DNA of 64,000 nucleotides from Prevotella sp. Lineage in GTDB: Bacteria; Bacteroidota; Bacteroidia; Bacteroidales; Bacteroidaceae. Numbering within the stretch: position 1 is the first letter of the stretch; every line of letters begins with the position of its first letter. Positions 45,286 through 54,226 of the stretch are shown here, piece after piece. The notes beneath the pieces are model-generated. The model was not told the DNA's origin, did not search any database, and saw only the letters and a program-made list of their open reading frames with translations. The translations under genes were made by a program, and so were the position numbers. The DNA is taken from NCBI GenBank assembly GCA_022769825.1, contig JALEJI010000039.1:1-64000 (forward strand), in the 5' to 3' direction.

Positions 45286-46140
45286 ATGAGAAAGACTATC
45301 TTATTCGCAATGGTTGCCGGCACGCTGCTCGTGACGAGCTGTGCCAGCAAGAAGGATTTGGTCAACTGCCAAAACGAGAACCGCGAGTTGACTAACAATT
45401 ACCAGGACACCAAGGAGAAGCTGGCCGCTGCCAACGCTCGCGTGGCAAGCCTGGAGGATCAGCTCGCCCAGCAGAAGAAGGACAACGCCGCGTTGCAGAA
45501 GAACCTCAGCCAGAGCTTGTCGAACGCGAGTTCCAACAACGTGAACATCTCCAAGCTGGTCGACCAGATAAACGAGTCGAACCAGTATATCCGCCATCTC
45601 GTGGAGGTGAAGAGCAAGAGCGACTCGCTTAACATGGTTCTCACCAACAACCTGACGCGTTCGCTGTCCAAGGAGGAGATGAAAGAGGTCGACGTGCAGG
45701 TGCTCAAGGGTGTGGTGTATATCTCTTTGGCCGACAACATGCTCTACAAGAGTGGCTCTTACGAGATTAACGACCGCGCCGAGGAGACACTGTCAAAGAT
45801 TGCGAAGATCATCACCGACTACAAGGACTATGACGTGCTGATTGAGGGCAATACCGACAACGTGCCTGTGAACACTGCCGCGGCAAGCATGAAGAACATC
45901 CGCAACAACTGGGACCTCTCCGCGCTTCGCGCAAGTTCGGTTGTGCAGTATCTCATCGACCACTTCAACGTGGCGCCTAAGCGTCTCACCGCCGGCGGAC
46001 GTGGCGAGTTCAATCCGCTCGCGAGCAACGACACCGCTACAGGCAGGCAGCGCAACCGCCGCACGCAAATCATCATCACGCCGAAGCTCGACCAGTTCAT
46101 GGACTTGATCGACAAGGCTCCTGAGGACAGCAACAAGTAA
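45286..46140 (+). CDS. OmpA-family peptidoglycan-binding lipoprotein
   Basis: The ATG at 45286 (not the TTG at 45277) gives signal and lipobox LLVTSC (284 residues). Residues about 20-115 form a heptad-rich coiled coil with QLAQQKKDNAALQ, like Lpp/YiaD linkers. The C-terminal 150 residues are OmpA-C: IEGNTDNVPVN, NWDLSALRASSVVQYL with the Asp and Arg that bind diaminopimelate, and GRGEFNP...RQRNRRTQI. It should tether the outer membrane to peptidoglycan. Own transcript, ended by the terminator at 46157. Confidence 0.92.
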   Translation: MRKTILFAMVAGTLLVTSCASKKDLVNCQNENRELTNNYQDTKEKLAAANARVASLEDQLAQQKKDNAALQKNLSQSLSNASSNNVNISKLVDQINESNQYIRHLVEVKSKSDSLNMVLTNNLTRSLSKEEMKEVDVQVLKGVVYISLADNMLYKSGSYEINDRAEETLSKIAKIITDYKDYDVLIEGNTDNVPVNTAAASMKNIRNNWDLSALRASSVVQYLIDHFNVAPKRLTAGGRGEFNPLASNDTATGRQRNRRTQIIITPKLDQFMDLIDKAPEDSNK

Positions 46141-46156
46141 ACCGCGACCCTATATA

Positions 46157-46214
46157 ACGACAATCGCCACCGCGAGAGGACATGAGCCTTCGCTATGGCG
46201 ATTGTCGTTTTTTT
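46157..46214. terminator. Shared terminator between convergent OmpA and YitT genes
   Basis: 13-base stem (46157-46169 with 46196-46208) with a 26-base loop that can partly pair, and a seven-T run at 46208-46214. Works best for the plus-strand OmpA gene. Confidence 0.8.
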
Positions 46215-46218
46215 GTGT

Positions 46219-47142
46219 CTACAGGCGCATAAGGGCCTCAGGACTTATCCTGTGCGGATTCTTCTTCATCGGCTTCACCTTGAACTTGTCGAAGCCTTCG
46301 CCATACACGCCAATGACATTGGTCTCCGTGACAAACGCCTTGGGGTCTATCTCGTTGATGATGCGGAAGATGGTGCTGCTCTCCTTGCGCTTGGCCATGA
46401 TGAAGAGCATCTTCACGTCGTGGCCCGTGTAGAAGCCATGAGCCTCAATCACCGTGGCGCCACGATGGGGATATACGGCTATGCGAGAGGCTATCTCCTT
46501 GTACTTGTCGGAAATGATGAAGAACTGCACGCTGCTATGCCTGATATTCACCACTTGGTCTACGCAATAGGCGGAAACAAGCAACACCACGTATCCATAG
46601 ATTACTTGCTCGAAGTTGTGGAACACCAAATAAGACGACGATATTATCACGATGTCGCACATCATGATGACCCTGCCAAGGGATATGTCGCGATACTTGT
46701 GCACTATCGCCGCCACGATGTCGGTACCTCCCGTGGAACCGTTGAACGCGAGACCCATGCCAACGCCACTGCCACAGAAGATGGCTCCTATGAGACTTGC
46801 CATGAACGGCTGGTCGGCAAGCAAGTGGAGAGAGCCCGCGTTGCTTCGGGCGAAAGTGGTCAAGGCCGTAAGCACAAGCACGGCATAGATGGTCTTGGCG
46901 CAAAACTTCCAACCAAGAATCTTCAACGCCACGAGCAAGAGGGCGGCGTTTATTATGAAATAAGATGTTTGCACGGGAATGTTCATAGCCCAGAAGAGAA
47001 GCGACGACACACCTGGCACGCCACTCGCCGTGATGTTGTTGGGCAAGAGAAACACGTTCCAACCGATACAGTACGTCACCATAGCCACGGTTATCATGAC
47101 GTAGTCGCGCATTTCGTTAATTACTTTAGCACTGATTTTCAT
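46219..47142 (-). CDS. YitT family membrane protein (DUF161/DUF2179)
   Basis: The frame is open to 47274; ATG at 47142 (MKISAKVINEMRDYV) is the natural start, giving 307 residues and matching a promoter at 47171. Five or six membrane segments (about 15-200) contain GSTGGTDIVAAI and a C-terminal DUF2179 domain follows (about 220-300). Function is unknown; an unproven link to metabolite transport has been suggested for the family. Confidence 0.88.
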   Translation of the reverse strand: MKISAKVINEMRDYVMITVAMVTYCIGWNVFLLPNNITASGVPGVSSLLFWAMNIPVQTSYFIINAALLLVALKILGWKFCAKTIYAVLVLTALTTFARSNAGSLHLLADQPFMASLIGAIFCGSGVGMGLAFNGSTGGTDIVAAIVHKYRDISLGRVIMMCDIVIISSSYLVFHNFEQVIYGYVVLLVSAYCVDQVVNIRHSSVQFFIISDKYKEIASRIAVYPHRGATVIEAHGFYTGHDVKMLFIMAKRKESSTIFRIINEIDPKAFVTETNVIGVYGEGFDKFKVKPMKKNPHRISPEALMRL

Positions 47143-47170
47143 TAATTGCTTTTCTATAGGTAAATCATCG

Positions 47171-47179
47171 GCAAAATTA
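47171..47179 (-). promoter_or_regulatory. Promoter -7 element of the YitT gene
   Basis: TAATTTTGC on the minus strand, 28 bases before the ATG at 47142. Confidence 0.5.
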
Positions 47180-47270
47180 GTGAAATAAATTATATATAAT
47201 GTGTGTTTGCCGATAATTATTTTCATGCCGCACGCCATCGCGGGATGAATGGGCCTGTCGCCATCGCCCC

Positions 47271-48053
47271 TCAACGACTTATGACCCCGAAATGGAGCAA
47301 CGCGTTCAATACGCCGTCATCGTCCACGCTCGTGGTCACATAGTCGGCAACGGCCTTCACCTCATCGCTCGCGTTGCCCATCGCCACGCCAATGCCGGCT
47401 TGCTTGATGATAGGCATGTCATTGCCGCCATCGCCAAACGCCATGGTCTCGTCTATCCGCATGTGCTCGTGCTCTGCCATGGCAAGCAGGGCCTTGCCCT
47501 TGTCGGCAGAGACATTGGTGATGTCGGTAAACGACGGATGCCAACGCGAGCTCACGCAGTCGGAGATGCCGTCCATGACATCCTTTTCCTCCTCGGCATT
47601 GAAAAACACGCTTATTTGGAGGATAGGCTCTTTCATGACCACCGACATTGGGGCGAAATCGAAATCGAGGTTCAGTCCGACCTTGAACTGCTTGGTCAAC
47701 TCCTCTGAATCGTTCACCACGCCAATGTGGTCGGTGCCAACGACGACAGCCGCCTTATGGAACTTATTGGCGCCGTCCAGGATTTTACTCACCGAGGTGG
47801 CTGATATCCTGTGACAGTTGAAACGTGTCTGCCCCACCACGCACAACGCTCCCGTGGTCGTGATGTAACCGTCGATGAGGTGCTCTATCTGACCAAGGTT
47901 GTTGATGAAAAGCATGGGACGCCCCGTGGATATATAGACCTTCACGCCGTTGGCCTTAGCCTGTGTCAGGGCGTCAACGGTTGATTGGGGAATCTTGTGC
48001 GTATTGAAACTGACGAGCGTGCCGTCTATGTCGAAAAACAAATACTTGACCAT
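47271..48053 (-). CDS. Cof-type HAD-IIB phosphatase
   Basis: 260 residues. Nucleophile motif FFDIDGTL at 6-13, ISTGRP, a Lys before AMAEHEHMRIDETMAFGDGGNDMPII, the C-terminal GDGxND acid pair. A cap of type IIB lies between. The family hydrolyses sugar phosphates, pyridoxal phosphate or FMN; substrate not predictable. Last gene of the dut operon, 8 bases after the retropepsin gene. Confidence 0.92.
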   Translation of the reverse strand: MVKYLFFDIDGTLVSFNTHKIPQSTVDALTQAKANGVKVYISTGRPMLFINNLGQIEHLIDGYITTTGALCVVGQTRFNCHRISATSVSKILDGANKFHKAAVVVGTDHIGVVNDSEELTKQFKVGLNLDFDFAPMSVVMKEPILQISVFFNAEEEKDVMDGISDCVSSRWHPSFTDITNVSADKGKALLAMAEHEHMRIDETMAFGDGGNDMPIIKQAGIGVAMGNASDEVKAVADYVTTSVDDDGVLNALLHFGVISR

Positions 48054-48061
48054 AAATAAAA

Positions 48062-49249
48062 CTATCTTGTTATAACCACGTCCTTGACCTTTCCTTCCTG
48101 CGTGAGCACCCGCATCTTGTGCGTCATGCCCTTGACGAGCGTGAACCGCTGGAACGCCGCGAAACTGGCGATGGCCTTGCCGTCGATAGAGATGATTATG
48201 TCGCCTTGCCTAAGTCCCGCCTCGTAGTCGGCGCATCCAGGCATTACTATACCCACCGAGGCCCGGCCGTCATCGGTGGGGACATAGGCCGTGGTGAGGG
48301 GCTTGTTGCTCACCTTCACGCTGTCGCCATCATCATAAGGCTGAAAGCGGATGTAGCGTCGGAAGCCATTGATGATGACAGCCCCGTAGCGCAACATGGC
48401 TGCGCCAATCTTGCTTGAGCCTTGCGTGGTCACCGCGCTGACATCAAGAAACGAGAAGTCGTCCCATTTCAAGCGGTCGAGCTTCAGAAACGCCACCTCG
48501 CCGCCACGTTCCGCACCGATGTTGCCTATGGTGAGCTTGCCTTTGACCCTGGCCTCCACTTGGCTGTTCACGTTCCTGCTCTTGTAGGCGTGCTCGTCGA
48601 AGCTCTGCTTGTTCATGGTGTAGAGCACATTAGAGCCGGTGTCGAAAAGCGCCTCGTCGTAATGGCGCTTGAACGGGCTCACCATGACATAGGGCACAAA
48701 CCATTTGAGCTTATAATGAAGGGCGTAACCAGTCTCACCGTCGAAGAAGTCGCGACGGTCGGCAATGACCATGCGCCTGTTGCGAGTGTCTATCTTGCAG
48801 CAAAGTCCCTTGTTGAAAAAGTCGAAACCGATGATGCCGTCATAGGCGCGCAACATGGTAGACGGGAACAGCGACGCCACATAACCCGTTATGGTCAGCT
48901 TGCCGATAGTGATGGCTGGCAACTGCACGACGCTCACCGTGTCGCTTCTGCCGGCGGCGTCGCGGCTGACCACGCTTCCCAGAGCCCTAAGGCCACTGAT
49001 GGGAGAACTGGCATAGACCGTGCCTTGGCTTGCCCCCGTGTCGAGGCAGAAACGATAGACGCGCCCGCCTGCCGTGGCCTTGACGAATATCTGGTTGTCC
49101 ACGACCTCTATCGGAATGGTGTCGGCAAAGTTGCGCTGCGAGAACGTGAAGTTGGTGCTGTAACCGCGCGTCTGCGCATTGGCCATCACAGGCAACAGCA
49201 CGGCAAGCAAACAAGCCACTGACCTTTTCATCACCTTGCGCTTTTTCAT
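48062..49249 (-). CDS. Exported retropepsin-like aspartic protease with PDZ domain
   Basis: 395 residues with signal peptide (cleaved near ANA-QT). Two Asp-Thr-Gly motifs occur, CLDTGAS (Asp70) and LFDTGSN (Asp203), suggesting a two-lobed aspartic protease in one chain. A C-terminal PDZ domain (about 318-395: YEAGLRQGDIIISIDGK) follows. Typical Bacteroidales envelope protein; target unknown. 48 bases follow the EnvC-like gene. Confidence 0.83.
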   Translation of the reverse strand: MKKRKVMKRSVACLLAVLLPVMANAQTRGYSTNFTFSQRNFADTIPIEVVDNQIFVKATAGGRVYRFCLDTGASQGTVYASSPISGLRALGSVVSRDAAGRSDTVSVVQLPAITIGKLTITGYVASLFPSTMLRAYDGIIGFDFFNKGLCCKIDTRNRRMVIADRRDFFDGETGYALHYKLKWFVPYVMVSPFKRHYDEALFDTGSNVLYTMNKQSFDEHAYKSRNVNSQVEARVKGKLTIGNIGAERGGEVAFLKLDRLKWDDFSFLDVSAVTTQGSSKIGAAMLRYGAVIINGFRRYIRFQPYDDGDSVKVSNKPLTTAYVPTDDGRASVGIVMPGCADYEAGLRQGDIIISIDGKAIASFAAFQRFTLVKGMTHKMRVLTQEGKVKDVVITR

Positions 49250-49297
49250 GAGTCCATTACGTTCCGTCGGACGCCGACGCCTTGTCGCCCCGGGGCG

Positions 49298-50998
49298 TCA
49301 ACGTCCCAACCAAGCTTCCGGGTTCAGCTTGGCACGCTCCTTGCGAAGCTGGAACTGCAATATATGGTCTGGCCCGACGGTGCCAATGACCTGCCTGGTC
49401 GAGACTTTCTGGCCCCTGCTCACACTTGCCGAACTCAAGTTGGAATATACCGAGATATACGCTCCGTGGCGCAGCATGACCACCACCGTGCCGGCATAGC
49501 TGAGCACGGCGCTCACCTCGCCGTCGTAGATGGCGCGCGCCTTACAGCCGCTGCCACCCATGATGTTTATGCCCTTGTTGTCGAGCGTCACGCCTTTCAG
49601 TCCGGCCACGTGGTATTGCCCGAAATGGCTTACCACGCGGTATCCGCCCGTTATAGGCATCGGCAAGCGTCCCTTGTTTGCCTCGAAGCCATTGTTCATC
49701 ATCCTGTCCATGGATGAGAATCGCTGTTCTTCCTCTTGGTCTTGCTTGGCCTCGGCAATGTCTTTCTTGGCCCTCTCGGCGTCGGCCGCCTGCTTTCTCT
49801 CGGCTGCCTCGCGCGCCGCCTCAGCCTCGCGCGCCGCCTGTTCAGCCGCGGCCTTTCTCGCCGTCGCCGCGGCTTCCAGCTCTTGCGCCTTCCGCTTCTC
49901 CTCGGCTGCCGCCGCCTCGCGTGCCTTGCGCGCTGCCTCCTCTGCCGCGCGAGCCTTCCTTGCCGCTTGCTCGGCGGCAAGCTCGCGCTGCCTGGCCTCG
50001 GCAATGCGTCGGGCGTTCTCGCGTGCCGCAGCCTCAGCAGCCGCTTTCTTCCTGGCTATCTCAGCTTTTCGACGAGCCTGCGCGGCCGCCAGCGCTGCCG
50101 CCTTGCGTCGTGCCTCGGCCTCAGCGCGGGCACGCACGCGGGCCACCTCAATCTCCACCTGACGGTCAATCTCAGCGTTCAGCGCCGCGTCTTTCTTGCG
50201 TTGGTCGGCGATGATGCCCTGGATGGTGCTCTGCTGCTTCCGCAGGCCGTTCACTATCTCTTGCTGCTGGTTCTTGTTGGCCTCAAGCTTGGCATGCTCC
50301 TGCTGGCCCTTATGGAGCAGATTGCTCTTCTGCCCCTTCACGTTGCGCAGTTGCGCGTGCTTGTCGGAAACCTGCTGGCGTTTTGCCTTCACGGCCTCGC
50401 CCTGTGCACGCTGGTAGTTGGCATACTCACGCACGAAACGCAGACGGCGATACATCTGGTAGAGGTTCTTGGCCGAGAAGATGAACATCAGCTTGTCTTG
50501 CATGGTGCGATGGCGCGCCATGTAGCGCATGGACTTGATGTATTTGTTCTGCCTGTCTTTCAGCTGGGCCTTCAACGTGTTGAGCTGGGAGTTGAGAATG
50601 CCAATGTTGCCATTGATATGGTGTATGTCCTTCTCAATGTCGTCGATGTTGTGCTTGCTCTTGTCTATCTCGCCGTTGATCATCATCAGCTCATTGAGCT
50701 TCTTGCTGACGTTCTCGCGGTTTTCCTTCAGGGCTTTCTGCTGTTCCTTGATTTTCCTTTGGATGTCGGCCCTCTGGCTCTGCAGCTTCTTTATCGACGC
50801 GTTGGAATATGTCACCGCGGCGCCTTTTTTCGCCTTGGCGTTGCCGGCCTTTGTCTTCTTGGCCGTGCGGTTCACTTGCGCCGTGCGGTTGGCCTTTCTT
50901 GTCGCCGTCCGCTTCCTTGTCTGGGCGAGGGCTTGCGGCGCCGCCACGACAAAGGCGAGCAATATATAAACGATGTGCCTAAAACAAAAATTCTTCAT
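49298..50998 (-). CDS. EnvC-like murein hydrolase activator (degenerate LytM/M23)
   Basis: 566 residues with signal peptide, a long coiled coil (about 55-270), then an Ala/Arg/Glu-rich helical stretch (about 270-425) and a LytM domain (about 440-566). The zinc motifs of active M23 peptidases are broken: the usual HGxxYxHL reads HGAYISVYSNL and the HxH motif reads ILQFQLR. This matches EnvC, which activates amidases rather than cutting itself. Adjacent to the DUF4292 gene with no gap. Expected at the division site. Confidence 0.88.
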   Translation of the reverse strand: MKNFCFRHIVYILLAFVVAAPQALAQTRKRTATRKANRTAQVNRTAKKTKAGNAKAKKGAAVTYSNASIKKLQSQRADIQRKIKEQQKALKENRENVSKKLNELMMINGEIDKSKHNIDDIEKDIHHINGNIGILNSQLNTLKAQLKDRQNKYIKSMRYMARHRTMQDKLMFIFSAKNLYQMYRRLRFVREYANYQRAQGEAVKAKRQQVSDKHAQLRNVKGQKSNLLHKGQQEHAKLEANKNQQQEIVNGLRKQQSTIQGIIADQRKKDAALNAEIDRQVEIEVARVRARAEAEARRKAAALAAAQARRKAEIARKKAAAEAAARENARRIAEARQRELAAEQAARKARAAEEAARKAREAAAAEEKRKAQELEAAATARKAAAEQAAREAEAAREAAERKQAADAERAKKDIAEAKQDQEEEQRFSSMDRMMNNGFEANKGRLPMPITGGYRVVSHFGQYHVAGLKGVTLDNKGINIMGGSGCKARAIYDGEVSAVLSYAGTVVVMLRHGAYISVYSNLSSASVSRGQKVSTRQVIGTVGPDHILQFQLRKERAKLNPEAWLGR

Positions 50999-51898
50999 TT
51001 ACATGCTGAATAGTTTGGAGAAAATATCGGTTGCCTCTATCTTCTTGTACCTTGACGAGAGCGTGGTCTCCGTGCTCCATTTCGACGATGTTGATATGTC
51101 GTCCATGTCCAAGGTCATGGTAATTCTCTGCACCTTCTTCGTTGCCGAGGTCTGGAACGAGAGTTCCTCAAAGGCTGGGAACATCTTTGCCCCGACAGGC
51201 TTGAACTTGCCATACTTCATCGTCAGCACCGATGTGCCATGCTGTGCCGACGCGTATGTGGCTTTCACGTCGCTGATAAGCTCGGTCTGGCGTGAGACGT
51301 TCCACACCAGGCTAAGGTTGCCGTTCCTCACGCTGACCGGCACCGTGGTTGCCGAGCCACCCAGCTCAGCCTTGAACTTGGATATGTTCTTCTCTTCAAC
51401 TTCCTTGCTTCCCGGCAGATACAACTGGTTCCAGAACAAGGCTTGCAGGGCGTTGAAGTCGAGGCCGTTAGCCTTCAGGAAGTCTATTTGGCGATAGTCT
51501 TCCTTTACATATTGCTTGTGCAACCTGTCGACCACGAGCACGTATTCGGGCGTGAACTCCAACCGGCCCACCTCGGTGTGCAGCACCGGCATGAAGAGCT
51601 GTAACCTTATCATCTGGTCCTTGCGCATGTGCAGGCTTCCCGGCACCGACACGTCCTTGCCTCCCATTGAGGCGGTGAAGTCGAGGTCGGCCACTATGTC
51701 TTGCGCGTCCACCTTCTTGTCGTTGACCCTTTCCACGAAGGCAAAGGTCGATTGCTGCGTGGCGACCTCTGTTTTCTGGGCCTTTGGCAAATTGGACATT
51801 GGCTTGTCGGCGTCTTTCACCACCGCTTTCTTGGCGCCACAGGAGGCGAGGAGCAACAAGGCCGAGACGGCTGCCATTCCGAGTCTAAAATTCTTCAT
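50999..51898 (-). CDS. DUF4292 lipoprotein
   Basis: 299 residues from ATG at 51898 (a GTG at 51901 is in frame but the ATG shares its A with the TPR gene's stop codon, a typical coupling). Lipobox LLLLASC. The fold of this Bacteroidetes family resembles LolA/LolB-type lipid-binding half barrels. The order TPR, DUF4292, EnvC-like recurs in Bacteroidetes, as I recall, suggesting a shared envelope role. Confidence 0.85.
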   Translation of the reverse strand: MKNFRLGMAAVSALLLLASCGAKKAVVKDADKPMSNLPKAQKTEVATQQSTFAFVERVNDKKVDAQDIVADLDFTASMGGKDVSVPGSLHMRKDQMIRLQLFMPVLHTEVGRLEFTPEYVLVVDRLHKQYVKEDYRQIDFLKANGLDFNALQALFWNQLYLPGSKEVEEKNISKFKAELGGSATTVPVSVRNGNLSLVWNVSRQTELISDVKATYASAQHGTSVLTMKYGKFKPVGAKMFPAFEELSFQTSATKKVQRITMTLDMDDISTSSKWSTETTLSSRYKKIEATDIFSKLFSM

Positions 51899-53667
51899 CA
51901 CTTCGATTTCTTTCTGTAAAGTCTTATTTTCTTTTCCAACGCCTTGGCGTCGCCACCCTGCTTCACGGCCTTCTCACAGAACGAGGCGGCTGAGCCGTAA
52001 TCGCCCAAGGCGGCATAGATGTCGGCCGCGTGCTCGTAGAGCGTGTTCGACGAGGTGCTGTCGGAAACGAATTTCAACGTTTGGTCAATGTATATCTTGG
52101 CATCGGCATACCGGCCGAGCCTATATAGAATCCAGGCATAAGTGTCAAGGTAAGTGGCGTTCTTGGGCTCCGCGGCTATGGCCTTGGCGCTCATCTTCTC
52201 GGCCCTGTCGAGGTCAACGCCGTCGACGCTGAGGAAATAGGCGTAGTTGTTGAGCGTCCCGATGTTGCCAGGGTCGTATTGCAAGCAACTGTCGTAAGCG
52301 GCATAAGCCTCTTTCTTCAAGTCATTGGCAGAGTAGATCTCGCCCATGATGGAGTATATCTCCGCCACTATCGCCGTGTTGCTTTGGTCATTGATAAACG
52401 CCGTGCCTTTCCTCAGTGCGTCGAGGGCGCCCTTGTCGTCTTTAAGATAATAGCGGGAAAGGCCGGTGAAGAAATAAAAAGGCAGGAAGTCGGGGTTATA
52501 GAGCATGCCGGGCTCGCTGAGCGCGGCTATCTCCTTCCAGTCTTGCGACGCCCACTTGTCTTGTATGAGTTGCACCCTTGCGTCAGCGTTGTCGGGTTGC
52601 AACTGAATCAACTGCGCGAGGGCGTTGTCTATGGAGTCTTTCGGGAATTTCCTCAGCGTGTAGTACGCAGCCTTGAGCTGTGCCACCGTCGTGTCTCGCG
52701 GCACCACGGCCTGCACTTTCCTGAAGAGCTCCACCACGTTGGTGGAGTCGCCGCCCGTGCTCTCGTTTTGCTGTATGGCGTTGCGCAGGAACTGCACGCG
52801 CGTCTCTTGCGGTGTCTCCTTGCCAAAGAGCAAGCGGTTCATCATGTCCTTGGCGAGAGCGTCTTGTCCCGAGCCGTTGTAATAATCGTAGAGGCAGCTC
52901 TGCGCCATGGCGTTGTCGGGCTCGCTTTTCAGCACTCCGGAATAGATGTCGTATGCTTCCTGCATGCGCTTGTGCTGCATCAGCCAGTTGCCGAGCATGA
53001 GCTTGAAGTTAGGGTCGTTGGGATGCGAGTCGGCCAATGCCTTCAAGGTGTTGTAGGCGCCCTTGGCGTCGCCTTTCATCTCATAGGCGTTCATGCGCAT
53101 CAACGAGAGCTGGTCGCTCTGGCCGTCCATCTCCTCAAGGCGTCTGATGGCATCCAGCATCTTGTCGTATTTCTTCTGCCGGCCATACAGTCGCACCAAT
53201 ATGGCGACCACGTCGTCGCGGTCGCGATGCGCCTGGTAGAGTCTCTCGTATGTGTCGATGGCCTTGTCGAAATATCCCATGCCGAGGCTCATCTGTGCCA
53301 AGCGCTCTTGATAGGTGTCGTTGTCCGGCGCGAGCCTCGCGGCGGTCTCCAAGTGGCTAAACGCGAGGTCAACACTGTCCTTGTCGGCGAAATAATCGGC
53401 ACGCATGTAATGGGCCACCGCCGAGCGTGGGTTTATGCGCAGGCAAGAGTCGATGAGCATCATCGAGGAGTCGGCGTTGCCTTTCTCTCGTTGGCGCAGG
53501 GCCGAGAGGAAACGCTCTCCAAAGAGGCTGTCTTGCTCATAGGTCAGCGTGTCGGCGTTGACCGCCTCCTTGTCTTTGCTTCCAAGCACCGACGACACCG
53601 CCGCCACATGGCAAACCACTGCCGCAAAGGCAAGGGCGAGGATATTCAAACCACGTTTTCTCATCAT
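51898..53667 (-). CDS. Exported tetratricopeptide-repeat protein
   Basis: 589 residues from ATG at 53667, which overlaps the dut stop; the frame is open to 53736 but that extension is Arg-rich and lies inside dut. Signal peptide followed by at least ten TPR-like helical pairs across the protein (for example [25 protein letters not shown]). Scaffold or partner-binding role in the periplasm. Second gene of the dut operon. Confidence 0.85.
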   Translation of the reverse strand: MMRKRGLNILALAFAAVVCHVAAVSSVLGSKDKEAVNADTLTYEQDSLFGERFLSALRQREKGNADSSMMLIDSCLRINPRSAVAHYMRADYFADKDSVDLAFSHLETAARLAPDNDTYQERLAQMSLGMGYFDKAIDTYERLYQAHRDRDDVVAILVRLYGRQKKYDKMLDAIRRLEEMDGQSDQLSLMRMNAYEMKGDAKGAYNTLKALADSHPNDPNFKLMLGNWLMQHKRMQEAYDIYSGVLKSEPDNAMAQSCLYDYYNGSGQDALAKDMMNRLLFGKETPQETRVQFLRNAIQQNESTGGDSTNVVELFRKVQAVVPRDTTVAQLKAAYYTLRKFPKDSIDNALAQLIQLQPDNADARVQLIQDKWASQDWKEIAALSEPGMLYNPDFLPFYFFTGLSRYYLKDDKGALDALRKGTAFINDQSNTAIVAEIYSIMGEIYSANDLKKEAYAAYDSCLQYDPGNIGTLNNYAYFLSVDGVDLDRAEKMSAKAIAAEPKNATYLDTYAWILYRLGRYADAKIYIDQTLKFVSDSTSSNTLYEHAADIYAALGDYGSAASFCEKAVKQGGDAKALEKKIRLYRKKSK

Positions 53668-54101
53668 TTCACTCCCGTATGACCGTAACCGCCTTCGCCT
53701 CGCTCCGTCTCGTCGAGCACTTCCACCTCTTCCCATGTGGCCGTCTCGTGTCGCGCGATAACCATCTGCGCCACACGCTCGCCGGCGTTGACCACGAAGT
53801 CGTCGTTGGAGAGGTTCACGAGCAGCACTTTCAGCTCGCCACGATAGTCGGAGTCTATCGTGCCAGGGGTGTTGAGCACGGTGATGCCGTGCTTCAGCGC
53901 GAGCCCGCTGCGGGGGCGCACCTGTGCTTCATAGCCTTCGGGCAGCTCTATGCGTATGCCCGTTGGCACGAGGGTCCGCTCCATGGGATGGAGCGTGATG
54001 GGCGACTCTATGTTAGCACGGAGATCCATGCCCGCGCTTTGACTTGTGGCATAAGCCGGAAGAGGCTGGCAACCAGTGTTTACAACTTTGATTTTCACCA
54101 T
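53664..54101 (-). CDS. dut: dUTP diphosphatase
   Basis: 145 residues with all five trimeric dUTPase motifs: [37 protein letters not shown] and the C-terminal [10 protein letters not shown] that closes over the nucleotide. Converts dUTP to dUMP. First gene of a six-gene operon. Its ATG lies 6 bases after the promoter -7 element, so its mRNA is probably leaderless. Divergent from the dGTPase gene. Confidence 0.97.
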   Translation of the reverse strand: MVKIKVVNTGCQPLPAYATSQSAGMDLRANIESPITLHPMERTLVPTGIRIELPEGYEAQVRPRSGLALKHGITVLNTPGTIDSDYRGELKVLLVNLSNDDFVVNAGERVAQMVIARHETATWEEVEVLDETERGEGGYGHTGVK

Positions 54102-54107
54102 AATAAT

Positions 54108-54116
54108 GCAAAATTA
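54108..54116 (-). promoter_or_regulatory. Promoter -7 element of dut
   Basis: TAATTTTGC on the minus strand, ending 6 bases before the dut ATG at 54101. Confidence 0.6.
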
Positions 54117-54179
54117 CGCAATTCCGCACATATAATTTAATTTTATTTATTAAAAAGACGAAAAGCCACAAAATAAGCG

Positions 54180-54188
54180 TAACTTTGC
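54180..54188 (+). promoter_or_regulatory. Promoter -7 element of the dGTPase gene
   Basis: TAACTTTGC; with the dut promoter it forms a divergent pair about 65 bases apart linking two nucleotide-pool genes. Confidence 0.6.
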
Positions 54189-54226
54189 CAAAAAGCATCA
54201 AGGGCAAAATGTTAGGAGAGACTTCT

